Below are positions 8,279 through 16,491 of a stretch of DNA of 47,024 nt, one piece after another; position 1 is the stretch's first letter; every line of letters begins with the position of its first letter. The stretch is from Pseudobdellovibrionaceae bacterium (lineage in GTDB: Bacteria > Bdellovibrionota > Bdellovibrionia > Bdellovibrionales > Bdellovibrionaceae). The stretch lies in contig JAKFYD010000017.1 in assembly GCA_021731025.1 (NCBI GenBank), forward strand, positions 1 to 47,024, read 5' to 3'. The translations under genes and the position numbers were made by a program. The notes below the pieces were generated by a model. The model worked only from the letters and a program-made list of their open reading frames with translations, was not told the DNA's origin and did no database searches.

Positions 8279-9631
8279 TTAAAGAACAACCTCGAATCCA
8301 TCATACAAAGGAACTGAAAGCATGGAGCTAAAATTTTCCTGGGGAATTGAAGACACTTCTAAATTTCCAGAACTTGATTTTTCGTAAACTTTCCCATCGG
8401 TTTTTAAGAAATAAAGACGCTGATTGATTTTAGCAATACTAACAATATCGGCGTTCCATTTGCGACCTACCGGGGATACCTGATGAGTCGTTGGATCATA
8501 TTTATGAATCGAGAGTTGATCGTCGATTAAGAAATAGCCTGTTTCGCCATTATCCAGAGCTGTGCTGCTTTTCACAGGATTTAGATTCAATACCACTTCA
8601 GATCCCCATTTTCCCGTCGGGAAATCAAAGGAAATCAGTTTATTGGTGTTGGTGATAGCAACGGCATAGCGTTTAAGATTAAAATCAAACTCTTCAAAGT
8701 CTTTAACTTGTATGGGAAAGGAAAGTAAAAGTTTGAAGTAAGAATAAGTGTCCAATAATTCGCTCGGACCACCGGTCGTTCCGTACATCTCGATCGCGTA
8801 AGCTTTCTGCCCGCTAAAAAGGGATGCGCCAAAAGAAGTTCGCTTTAATAAACCCTCAGAAGTAGGCACTTCGCGAGCAAAAGTTTTTACATTGTCGATC
8901 AGCAAACCTTTTTGTCGAGCTTTGTCCAAAGTGAACAGGCCTTCGCGAAGGCGAATCGGTGTCGAATTGAAAACAAAATTACTTCGAGCAATCGCCATTA
9001 AGCGGGCCATGGATTTGTAAACCGGATGGAAGTTTTGGCCTTGGGTGGCGACTCGAGCATAATATTCCATTTCGATGGCATGAGAACCACCATAGGTATA
9101 ATTTTCGTCGCAACCTTGCATGCTGGAATTCATGTAAGGGCCTTGGTGACAGGGAATGTGGCGATAGTTTTCGGTGTGACGAGCTTCATGCAGAACAGTG
9201 CCGACGCGGCCCAAAGTTGACAGCTTTGCCCAACCTTCTTGCATGGTGAAATATCCGGAGCTGTTGTAAGCAGTGGCCGACGGGATCTCGTTTCCACGGC
9301 GCATGCCTCGAGTCATTGACTTCATCCAATCATAGTAACGTTCAGGTGGAATAAAATTCCGAATAAAAAGATTTGCTCCACTGGCGGAAAATTTGCCATT
9401 TTTAATAATGACCAGATCATTGAGAAGTTTTTTGAAATCAATTTGAGCGTTGCACAGCTCAAGTCCCCCAAAGGATTTCACATCGATATTCAGATCGCGA
9501 GCGACGCCCTGGGCTTCTTCTTGGGTGCTGCACGAAAATTGTTGATCCAAATAAGGCAAATTATCAGCAAGGGCCGTAGAGTCTTCGGCGAAAGACGAGA
9601 GAAATACCAGAGACAAGAAAATCATTTTCAT
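8279..9631 (-). CDS. Exported protein with metzincin-like zinc motif and C-terminal propeller-like region
   Basis: A 450-residue protein with a signal peptide (about residues 1-22). Residues 148-158 read HEARHTENYRH, which fits the extended zinc motif HExxHxx(G/N)xx(H/D) of metzincins, with His148, His152 and His158 as candidate ligands and Glu149 as catalytic base. Two Cys follow (161, 174). The C-terminal half (about 300-450) has repeated short beta-strand units (KLISFDFPTGKW, QLSIHKYDPTTHQ, RLYFLKTDGKVYEKS) that suggest a beta-propeller. It is probably a periplasmic or secreted peptidase, or a structural relative. The start at 9631 has GAGGGG about seven bases upstream. It heads a two-gene operon. 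Confidence 0.72.
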   Translation of the reverse strand: MKMIFLSLVFLSSFAEDSTALADNLPYLDQQFSCSTQEEAQGVARDLNIDVKSFGGLELCNAQIDFKKLLNDLVIIKNGKFSASGANLFIRNFIPPERYYDWMKSMTRGMRRGNEIPSATAYNSSGYFTMQEGWAKLSTLGRVGTVLHEARHTENYRHIPCHQGPYMNSSMQGCDENYTYGGSHAIEMEYYARVATQGQNFHPVYKSMARLMAIARSNFVFNSTPIRLREGLFTLDKARQKGLLIDNVKTFAREVPTSEGLLKRTSFGASLFSGQKAYAIEMYGTTGGPSELLDTYSYFKLLLSFPIQVKDFEEFDFNLKRYAVAITNTNKLISFDFPTGKWGSEVVLNLNPVKSSTALDNGETGYFLIDDQLSIHKYDPTTHQVSPVGRKWNADIVSIAKINQRLYFLKTDGKVYEKSSSGNLEVSSIPQENFSSMLSVPLYDGFEVVL

Positions 9632-9725
9632 GTGAGCCCCCTCATCTCAAACGATAGTCGAGGTGGCAGGAATGTAAAGTAGAGATTATGACGCAGCTCT
9701 AAATGTCCTTGAGAGAAAAGGAGAT

Positions 9726-9746
9726 ATGAAGTTAAGATGTCACTGA
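9726..9746 (+). CDS. Possible 6-codon upstream ORF before kup
   Basis: ATG at 9726 preceded by AAGGAG (only two bases of spacing), six sense codons, then TGA at 9744. It is in frame with kup and ends 27 bp before the proposed kup start. Either a regulatory leader ORF or chance. Confidence 0.25.
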   Translation: MKLRCH

Positions 9747-9773
9747 TCATCAATCTCTAAAACGGAGAGCTTC

Positions 9774-11675
9774 ATCGTCGCAGCTACAGCTAGTCATTCC
9801 AATGATTCCCATAAAAATATTCTTTGGCTTTCGTTAGGTGCGCTGGGGGTTGTCTTTGGAGATATCGGAACAAGCCCTCTGTATGCTTTGCGCGAATGTT
9901 TTATTCCCGAACATGGAATAGCTGTATCAGCTGAAAATGTTTTAGGTGTTCTGTCACTGATTTTTTGGACACTCATTCTTATTATTTGTATCAAGTACAT
10001 GGCTTACGTTCTTCGTGCTGACAATAAAGGTGAAGGTGGAATTTTAGCTTTGATGGCTCTCGCTGTGAGCACGAAGCCTACGGGCCCTCTGGGAAAAAGA
10101 AAATTGGTTATGCTCACCCTGGGATTGTTTGGCGCGGCTTTGCTTTATGGCGATGGGATGATCACTCCGGCAATTTCAGTATTATCTGCCGTTGAAGGAC
10201 TGAAGTTTATCACTCCTGTTTTCGAGTCTTACGTAGTGCCGTTAACAATCTTTATTATGAACGCTCTTTTTTTGATTCAACGTTTTGGTACGGCTCGTAT
10301 TGGTGTGGTTTTCGGTCCTTTGATTATGATTTGGTTTTTAGCCTTAGCTCTTTTGGGTATCCATGGAATACTTTTAAATCCTTCCATTTTAAAAGCCTTG
10401 TCTCCTGATTATGCTCTTCAGTTTTTCTTCGATAACAATTTCAACGCCTTTTTGGTGTTAGGCAGTGTTGTCCTTGTGGTCACAGGGGGCGAAGCTCTTT
10501 ACGCAGACATGGGTCACTTTGGGCGCCGGCCCATTCGTTGGAGTTGGTTTACTGTCGCATTGCCTGGCCTCGTACTGAATTATTTTGGTCAAGGTGCACT
10601 TTTGCTGAACGATCCAGAAGCCATTGCTAATCCTTTTTATCTCTTAGCTCCGAAATGGGCCCTTGTGCCCTTGGTGCTGCTTTCCACTGCAACTACGGTT
10701 ATTGCGTCCCAGGCTTTGATCACGGGAATTTTTTCACTCACACGACAAGCGATCCAGTTAGGGTTTTGGCCGCGGTTAACCATCATTCACACTTCGCGTT
10801 CTGAAATCGGTCAGATCTATATTCCATTTATAAACTGGTCTTTGTTTGCAGGGGTTATTTGGCTCGTACTGACTTTTAAAAGTTCTACTAATTTAGCGGC
10901 TGCCTATGGAGTTGCCGTAACAGGAACAATGATTATCACCACCATGCTGGCCTATGTGGTTGCTCGAAATAAATGGCATTGGCGGGACAGCAAATGTTTG
11001 CTTGTTTTTGGCGGGTTCTTTTTGCTGGATTTGGCTTTCTTTGGAGCCAATATTTTGAAAGTCAAAGACGGGGGTTGGGTTCCGCTTTTGATTGGTACAA
11101 TTATTTATATCTTGATGATCACTTGGCAAAAGGGGCGGAAGGTTCTTTATCAACGCCTTAAAGAAAGGTCCATTTCAACGGAAGTTTTTTGCCAAAGACT
11201 TTTGCAGAAGCCTCCGTTGCGTATCTCAGGAACCGCCATCTACATGGCCGGTGATCCCTGGGGTGTGCCGGTGCCCTTGCTTCATAACATTAAACACAAT
11301 AAAGTTCTGCACGAGCGCGTCGCTATCTTGACTATCATCACTAAAGAGTTTCCCTCGATCTCGAAATCTTCGCGGGTTGAGATTCAGGAAATTATTCCTA
11401 ACTTTTACCGCATTCTGGTTTATTACGGATTTATGGAAACTCCGAAAATGAAACATATCCTTGAAGCCTGTCGGCAGAATAACATTCACTTTAATGTGAA
11501 CGAAACCACTTTCGTCTTGGGACGAGAAACCATTTTGCCAAGCAATGATCCTTCGCTTTCGTTGTGGCAGGAAAAATTATTTGCCTTTATGTCAAGAAAT
11601 GCTCAGCGGCCGACGGCCTTCTTTAAAATTCCACCAAACCAAGTGATCGAAGTGGGCATCCAAATCGAAGTTTAA
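9774..11675 (+). CDS. kup: Kup-family potassium uptake protein with apparent AUC start
   Basis: A Kup/HAK/KUP proton-coupled potassium transporter of the inner membrane. The first transmembrane signature GVVFGDIGTSPLYALREC is intact, followed by about eleven further hydrophobic segments and a soluble C-terminal domain. Only TTG 9888 is a conventional start in frame, but it would delete the first transmembrane helix. The frame is open upstream to the TGA at 9744, and at 9774 an ATC codon sits six bases after GGAG (9764-9767). Starting there gives 633 residues, close to the usual 620-630. The AUC start is inference; a sequencing error or ATG-to-ATC mutation is the alternative. Confidence 0.9.
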   Translation: MVAATASHSNDSHKNILWLSLGALGVVFGDIGTSPLYALRECFIPEHGIAVSAENVLGVLSLIFWTLILIICIKYMAYVLRADNKGEGGILALMALAVSTKPTGPLGKRKLVMLTLGLFGAALLYGDGMITPAISVLSAVEGLKFITPVFESYVVPLTIFIMNALFLIQRFGTARIGVVFGPLIMIWFLALALLGIHGILLNPSILKALSPDYALQFFFDNNFNAFLVLGSVVLVVTGGEALYADMGHFGRRPIRWSWFTVALPGLVLNYFGQGALLLNDPEAIANPFYLLAPKWALVPLVLLSTATTVIASQALITGIFSLTRQAIQLGFWPRLTIIHTSRSEIGQIYIPFINWSLFAGVIWLVLTFKSSTNLAAAYGVAVTGTMIITTMLAYVVARNKWHWRDSKCLLVFGGFFLLDLAFFGANILKVKDGGWVPLLIGTIIYILMITWQKGRKVLYQRLKERSISTEVFCQRLLQKPPLRISGTAIYMAGDPWGVPVPLLHNIKHNKVLHERVAILTIITKEFPSISKSSRVEIQEIIPNFYRILVYYGFMETPKMKHILEACRQNNIHFNVNETTFVLGRETILPSNDPSLSLWQEKLFAFMSRNAQRPTAFFKIPPNQVIEVGIQIEV

Positions 11676-11695
11676 ACATCAACTTGTTTATGATG

Positions 11696-12838
11696 TCAAT
11701 CTTCTTTGAACATCGAGAGGATTTCGTGACGTTGTTTCATCCCGTCTTGAAAACCGATATCGATCAACTGAGTGCAGAAGTCGGGATCAAATAATAAGTA
11801 ACTGATGATCTCGTTGGCCTCTTCCAGAGTTCCTAAGCCTTTAATAAAGTAGCGTATCATCCGCGGCAAACGGTGAGCCTTCGCTGAAGCTAATTCACCA
11901 ATGTCGACGGAAGGTGAGACCGAAACATAATCGATTGTTTTGTAATTAATGGAGGTCGTCAGATCATGGGGCACACTGCGAACAAATTCATTAACCCGTT
12001 CGAGCCTTTCAATATCAAGCTCAACGCCATCCAATAAAACAGCATTCAGCAAAACGTTAAGCACCCGAGCCACGCTGGGCGCTCGTGTTAATGACTGTCC
12101 ACGCTCGGTTGCCACTGTTGTTAAGCTTCGGACTCCAACGACGATGAGCTTCTGACATCCTAAATAAATGCTAGGTCCACAGGGGTGAGTGTTCCGCAAA
12201 CAGCCATCACCGTAATATTTTGAATTCACTTTAACTGGAGGAAAGAGCAAAGGGATCGCCGAAGAAGCCATAATATGTTCGGTCGAAATTTTTGCGGGCT
12301 CGGAAAATCTTCGCGCCTTCTTCCAGCCTTTTTCCAAATGAGATTGGATAAAGGTGATTGCGGAAGAGTCTCGGTAATCAATGGCGGTAATGGCCAAGGC
12401 TTTAAAATGACCCTCATCCAGATTGGTTTGAATTTTGTCGTAAGCGATATTGTTTTTCAGCAAAGTCGTTAGCGGTGTCGTGTCTAAGAGCGCGCGACCG
12501 GGGGTCGAGCCCGAGAGTCCACCCAAGGACAATTCGCTCATCCATTTTAAACCTAATTTTCCAAGACGAAAGGGATCAGTGTAAAAAACTTGATCTGCCG
12601 TGATCTGACTCCAAAGATCGGCCAGGCGCTTTGCTGCTGAATGAAAATCTTGAGCCTGTGAAGCTAATAAGGCCGCGTTGATCGCTCCGGCGCTGACGCC
12701 GGTGTAGACATCGAAGGAACGCTCAATTTTTTCTTCGGCCAGAATTTGTGAAATGGCGCTCAGCACGCCAACTTGGTAAGCGCCGCGGGCGCCACCACCA
12801 GAGAGCACGAGTCCTATTTGTGATTTAGGCGTTTTCAG
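11696..12838 (-). CDS. Patatin-like phospholipase with apparent CUG start
   Basis: A serine lipid acyl hydrolase of the patatin family. From CTG 12838 the numbering gives the oxyanion motif SGGGARG (residues 13-19), nucleophile Ser49 in GVSAG, and the dyad aspartate at about 211 in YYGDGC. The conserved first strand (QIGLVLSGGG) is lost if the only conventional start, GTG 12808, is used. CTG 12838 has GAGG six bases upstream and no ATG/GTG/TTG lies between it and an in-frame TGA. There is no signal peptide, so it is cytoplasmic unless exported by another route. Patatins in predatory and pathogenic bacteria can act on host membranes; that role is inference here. Confidence 0.88.
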   Translation of the reverse strand: MKTPKSQIGLVLSGGGARGAYQVGVLSAISQILAEEKIERSFDVYTGVSAGAINAALLASQAQDFHSAAKRLADLWSQITADQVFYTDPFRLGKLGLKWMSELSLGGLSGSTPGRALLDTTPLTTLLKNNIAYDKIQTNLDEGHFKALAITAIDYRDSSAITFIQSHLEKGWKKARRFSEPAKISTEHIMASSAIPLLFPPVKVNSKYYGDGCLRNTHPCGPSIYLGCQKLIVVGVRSLTTVATERGQSLTRAPSVARVLNVLLNAVLLDGVELDIERLERVNEFVRSVPHDLTTSINYKTIDYVSVSPSVDIGELASAKAHRLPRMIRYFIKGLGTLEEANEIISYLLFDPDFCTQLIDIGFQDGMKQRHEILSMFKED

Positions 12839-12887
12839 AATTGACCTCGGTTTGCACTTTCTTCACTATAGTTTAAATGGAGATCTT

Positions 12888-14066
12888 ATGAAATCACAAT
12901 TTCTTTTTTCAGCCTTGGTCTTGGTTTTTGTTACGATAACTTCTTGCTCGCAAGAACCAAAAAAAGAAGATGCTATCGTGCAAATTGATCCTGCAAAACC
13001 CGGCAGTACAAACTGGAAAACGCAGATGAAATCTTTAGAATCCGCGCTGAACGAACTTTATCCCCTGGCTTTCGACGCCAGAAAATTCAGCGCTCCTGAA
13101 AATGAACAAAAGATTCAAAAGAGCTTAACCCAGCTCCGAGATTTAGCCCGGGATGTAAACCACAGTCCCATGACCCAGATGTCGGATCCCAGCTTGCAAT
13201 TCATTTCGATTGATTTTAAAGAGCAAATGGATTTAACCTGGTCTAGTTTTGTTGACAAAAAAAAGGAATTTGCTCGTTTCAATGTGCTTCATCTTTCCTC
13301 GTACTGCATCGAATGTCATACGCGAAATTCTAATGGCCCTTCCTTCGGTTACGAAAAGTTATCCCAACAGTTGCAAACCTTAAGTGTTCTCGAGCGGGCC
13401 GAGTATCTGACGGCAGTGCGAAGATTTGATGAAGCCTTGAGTTTGTACAATGAATACTTCAAAGACTCCAAAAATTCTTACAATGATTTTTTTAAAGGCG
13501 AAAAGGCAGCTCAAGAGGCCTTAAGCATCACGATACGCTTTCAAAAAAATAAAGAGAATACTGAAAAGTTAATCAAATCCATGCAAAGCGCGAAGAATCT
13601 ACCACTGTACTTGAAGCGATCTTTAGATTTGTGGATGAAAGATTTAGAAAGTTGGAAAAAAGAAAAAAAGGCCAATTTGAATCCAACAGTGATTCGTAAG
13701 CGACTTGATCAAGCCAATGTTCGTCGCTTCGAAGGCGGGGGCCTTGCTAGTGAAGTGCTTGTCCTGCGCAGTCTGAGTGACTTGCACGAATTGTTATTGA
13801 AACCCTTGAAGCCCAATGAAATGAGCGAGGTTCTGTATTTATTAGGTCTGGCTTATTCGCAAACAGAAAACAGTTTATTTCTGAGTCTTGATGAAAAATA
13901 CTTCGAAACTTGCATTCGGCGTCATCCTCAAAGTCCTTGGGCTAAAAAATGCTTCGAAAAACTGGAAGAGAATTTAGCCATGGAATATTCGGGCAGTGCT
14001 GGTGTTTTTATCCCTGTTGAAGTTAAAAAGCGTCTTGAAGATCTTAGAAAGATCGGGAATTTTTAG
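12888..14066 (+). CDS. Lipoprotein with a c-type haem motif (CIECH)
   Basis: A 392-residue lipoprotein. The start is ATG 12888, with GGAG five bases upstream; a longer frame from TTG 12852 would spoil the signal peptide. The signal peptide ends in the lipobox TITSC (Cys20). Residues 140-144 read CIECH, the covalent haem attachment motif of c-type cytochromes, inside a helical first half that resembles cytochrome c' or diheme peroxidase-like helical bundles. The second half has TPR-like helices and a segment resembling tetratricopeptide outer-membrane lipoproteins (QTENSLFLSLDEKYFETCI...HPQSPWAKKC). No distal Met ligand can be assigned. Divergent from the patatin gene across 49 bp. Confidence 0.75.
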   Translation: MKSQFLFSALVLVFVTITSCSQEPKKEDAIVQIDPAKPGSTNWKTQMKSLESALNELYPLAFDARKFSAPENEQKIQKSLTQLRDLARDVNHSPMTQMSDPSLQFISIDFKEQMDLTWSSFVDKKKEFARFNVLHLSSYCIECHTRNSNGPSFGYEKLSQQLQTLSVLERAEYLTAVRRFDEALSLYNEYFKDSKNSYNDFFKGEKAAQEALSITIRFQKNKENTEKLIKSMQSAKNLPLYLKRSLDLWMKDLESWKKEKKANLNPTVIRKRLDQANVRRFEGGGLASEVLVLRSLSDLHELLLKPLKPNEMSEVLYLLGLAYSQTENSLFLSLDEKYFETCIRRHPQSPWAKKCFEKLEENLAMEYSGSAGVFIPVEVKKRLEDLRKIGNF

Positions 14067-14230
14067 CTTAAGCTCGATGTTAAAAAAAATTGCAGATGCA
14101 GCCCTAAAACGTCAATTCCTGTCCTAGTCTTGTTCTGAAGCACTAATATGAAATCTCATTTCGAGATTCACCAGGGATTTCTGCGTCTTGCAAAGTCCAC
14201 AAATTAAAAAGTTGGTGTGCATCTTGGACT

Positions 14231-14247
14231 ACCTCTTTGTAAGAGGT
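14231..14247 (+). promoter_or_regulatory. Hairpin burying the Shine-Dalgarno sequence of the next gene
   Basis: ACCTCTT (14231-14237), a three-base loop, and AAGAGGT (14241-14247) form a perfect 7-bp stem that contains the whole SD AGAGG of the gene starting at ATG 14253. This could be an RNA thermometer or translational switch. Basis: seen in sequence; function inferred. Confidence 0.5.
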
Positions 14248-14252
14248 GATTT

Positions 14253-14612
14253 ATGAAAAAATTCTTTTTATTACAAATCGTCATGTTGATGATCGCAGGT
14301 CCCGCCTTCTCTGCAACTTATATGATGGTTACGCCCGAGGAACTGGATTTACAAATCCCATCCCATGCGGTGATGTGGCAAGAAAAGGAAAAAAAGAATA
14401 TTAAGACTGAAGCCTTTTTTAGCTGCGATGAAAATTCAGCGAAGCTCAGCACCATCCACCTTGATCACTTTTTTCCCAATGTTGATTCCTGCGAAAAAAT
14501 GCAAATCATGTTAAGACTGGCTACACCGCAGTGTCCGCTTCAGGTGACAACGGATAAATTCACAGAGAAGATCACTTCCTTTCGTTTAGAGTGTGATCGT
14601 CTTAAATTATAG
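14253..14612 (+). CDS. Small exported protein with cysteines, unknown function
   Basis: A 119-residue protein with a clear signal peptide (MKKFFLLQIVMLMIAG..AFSA). The mature part has four cysteines, suggesting one or two disulfides in the periplasm. No family is recognised. The SD AGAGG lies six bases before the ATG but is locked in a 7-bp hairpin (14231-14247). The 186-bp gap upstream (14067-14252) holds its promoter, which I could not place with confidence, plus a short hairpin near AATCTC/GAGATT. Confidence 0.72.
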   Translation: MKKFFLLQIVMLMIAGPAFSATYMMVTPEELDLQIPSHAVMWQEKEKKNIKTEAFFSCDENSAKLSTIHLDHFFPNVDSCEKMQIMLRLATPQCPLQVTTDKFTEKITSFRLECDRLKL

Positions 14613-14649
14613 TTTGCATTTTCAAGCGGCCAACAGTTAGTCTCGACCT

Positions 14650-15291
14650 ATGAACACTATTCTTGATTATTTTTTACACCTGGATGTCCATTTGGCCGAG
14701 CTAACTCTTTCCTACGGCCCATGGATTTATTTAATTTTATTTTTAATTATATTTTGCGAAACGGGCTTGGTGGTGACGCCTTTTCTTCCCGGAGATTCTT
14801 TGCTCTTCGCTGTTGGGGCTTTAGCCAGTATTCCAACTTCGGGCATTGATGTGACGAGCATTTGGATTCTTTTAATTCTTGCCGCAGTCATCGGTGATAA
14901 TGTGAATTATCAAATCGGGAAGTTCATAGGACCGAAGATTTTTAGTCGTCCAAAGTCTCTTTTTTTAAATCCTGAACATCTTCAAAGAACTCAAAATTAT
15001 TATCAGACCTATGGAGCAAGAACCGTGATTTTTGCACGCTTTATGCCGATCTTTCGCACCTTTGCGCCCTTTGTCGCAGGGGTTGGGCGAATGTCTCTTA
15101 AAAAATACATTCTGTTCAGTCTTTTTGGCTCGTTCCTGTGGATGACTAGCTTCATAGGGGCGGGATACTTTTTCGGTAATATTCCTCAGGTTAAACGTAA
15201 TTTTCACCTGGTGATTGTTGCTGTTATCCTTATTTCCTTCCTGCCGGTGCTAAGAATGGCACTTCGTAAGCAGCCTAAACCTCAGGTTTAA
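14650..15291 (+). CDS. DedA family inner-membrane protein
   Basis: A 213-residue polytopic membrane protein of the DedA/SNARE-associated (VTT domain) family, thought to act in lipid carrier (undecaprenyl phosphate or phospholipid) flipping and in envelope homeostasis. Signature segments are present: ETGLVVTPFLPGDSLLF (about residues 37-53) with the acidic Glu and the PGD motif, GDNVNYQIGKFIG, and the re-entrant FARFMPIFRTFAPFVAGVGR (about 131-150) with the conserved arginines. The length is typical. There is a short spacer after the upstream small exported protein gene and no evident terminator between them. Confidence 0.9.
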   Translation: MNTILDYFLHLDVHLAELTLSYGPWIYLILFLIIFCETGLVVTPFLPGDSLLFAVGALASIPTSGIDVTSIWILLILAAVIGDNVNYQIGKFIGPKIFSRPKSLFLNPEHLQRTQNYYQTYGARTVIFARFMPIFRTFAPFVAGVGRMSLKKYILFSLFGSFLWMTSFIGAGYFFGNIPQVKRNFHLVIVAVILISFLPVLRMALRKQPKPQV

Positions 15292-15325
15292 TTAAAGCTC
15301 TCCTGAAGCTGCGTAAGAATTCAAG

Positions 15326-15390
15326 GGCGCGGTCTTTTCCGACTTAACGATTGAATTCCAATTTATTTAGTGCAATAAAGGCGCGGTCTT
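15326..15390 (+). repeat. Pair of 11-bp direct repeats upstream of an outer-membrane protein gene
   Basis: GGCGCGGTCTT occurs at 15326-15336 and again at 15380-15390, 54 bp apart, in the 126-bp leader of the gene at 15418. They could be regulator-binding half sites. Confidence 0.35.
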
Positions 15391-15417
15391 ACAACGAAAA
15401 ACTCAAGGAGAGTCCCC

Positions 15418-16377
15418 GTGAAAATTTCAAGTTTATTAGCGATAGCCGCAGCCACTTTGCTTTTGCAAGGAAATGCTTTGGCTCAAGAAGAAAGCCAATC
15501 ATCCAACGAATCCACCATCAATCAATCTGAAGTGAAGCCAGCCCAATCAGAAAGAAAAGATATCGACGATGAAATCACTAATAAAAAATTGCGCGCCGAA
15601 CTGGGATCAAAATCAAAATGGAGTATTCGTACAGCGCTTTCTTATTCAGGTGGATCTGTTGAAAGACCTATGGATAAAGTTAGACCAAATTACCGCGATT
15701 CAGCTGCTACAGAGGTCGATGTGAGAAGTGTTGCCAGCGTTGCTTTGAAATATCGCGTAACTGATCGTGACAGCATTGGCTTAGGCACAGGTCTTAAAGT
15801 TAAGAAACCTTTTCATGGCAGTATGGAAGACGCAACTTCAAGAAGCCGAAATTTTTCAGTATCAAACCCCTACATTGATTACACTCGTCCTTACCGCGTG
15901 AATGATATCCAAATGTACACCACAGCTATTCTGACAGGCTACACAAGTGCTTTTGACGTCGATGTTGTAGGCGGTCGTGGTGATGTGACTTTGGTTCAAG
16001 TGATGATGAAAGAATTTGGCAAACTTTCAGCGGGTTTAACTTTGCAAGCAACTGGCTTTGTTTATTCGGACAGCGAACAAACTTACCTCGACAGAGGCGT
16101 TAGATCTCCACGTCCCGATGTAATGTTGGGTGCTTTTCCTGTGGCTGAATACTCTTTCACCGATCGTTTATCAGCACGAACTGTATTTGGTTACTTTAGC
16201 TATGATAAATTAAGAACATCTCCGAATTTCGAAGCTGGAGTTCCATATCAATCTCTCGGCCTGGGAGTCAGCATCACTCGTGATGTTTATCTCTATCCCA
16301 ACGTTCAGTTTGTTCCAAATGACATTCGCGCGGAGAGAACTAACGTTGCTCTTTCGGCGAATATCAATATTCTGTAA
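15418..16377 (+). CDS. Probable outer-membrane beta-barrel protein
   Basis: A 319-residue protein starting at GTG 15418, with AAGGAG seven bases upstream. It has a signal peptide (residues 1-22, ..GNALAQ), a charged Ser/Glu/Asn-rich spacer (about 23-55), then alternating hydrophobic/polar strands with many Gly, Tyr and Arg (SIRTALSYSGGSVERPM, DSIGLGTGLKVKKP, RTVFGYFSYDKL, PYQSLGLGVSIT), as in outer-membrane barrels. No specific porin family is recognised. It appears monocistronic: its own leader upstream and a terminator at 16402 downstream. Confidence 0.75.
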   Translation: MKISSLLAIAAATLLLQGNALAQEESQSSNESTINQSEVKPAQSERKDIDDEITNKKLRAELGSKSKWSIRTALSYSGGSVERPMDKVRPNYRDSAATEVDVRSVASVALKYRVTDRDSIGLGTGLKVKKPFHGSMEDATSRSRNFSVSNPYIDYTRPYRVNDIQMYTTAILTGYTSAFDVDVVGGRGDVTLVQVMMKEFGKLSAGLTLQATGFVYSDSEQTYLDRGVRSPRPDVMLGAFPVAEYSFTDRLSARTVFGYFSYDKLRTSPNFEAGVPYQSLGLGVSITRDVYLYPNVQFVPNDIRAERTNVALSANINIL

Positions 16378-16401
16378 TTTAGAAAATATTTAAATTCTTA
16401 A

Positions 16402-16436
16402 AAGGCCCGCGTTTTCACGCAGGCCTTGTTATTTTT
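16402..16436 (+). terminator. Rho-independent terminator
   Basis: Stem AAGGCC-CGCG against CGC-A-GGCCTT (9 pairs, one mismatch) with a 6-base loop, followed by GTTATTTTT. It ends the outer-membrane protein transcript and separates it from the convergent M23 gene. Confidence 0.8.
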
Positions 16437-16491
16437 AAGTATCCTTAAGGTGAAGCGATTTCCACTGCCACCCTGGCGGTAAAGCCTGTTC

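Noticed and set aside
9888-11675. kup starting at TTG 9888
   Set aside because: It would remove the conserved GDIGTSPLYA first helix and has no SD; the frame clearly codes upstream.
12841-12872. Promoter TTGACC...TATAGT between the patatin and lipoprotein genes
   Set aside because: The spacer would be 20 bp and the transcript would start almost on the SD; not convincing.
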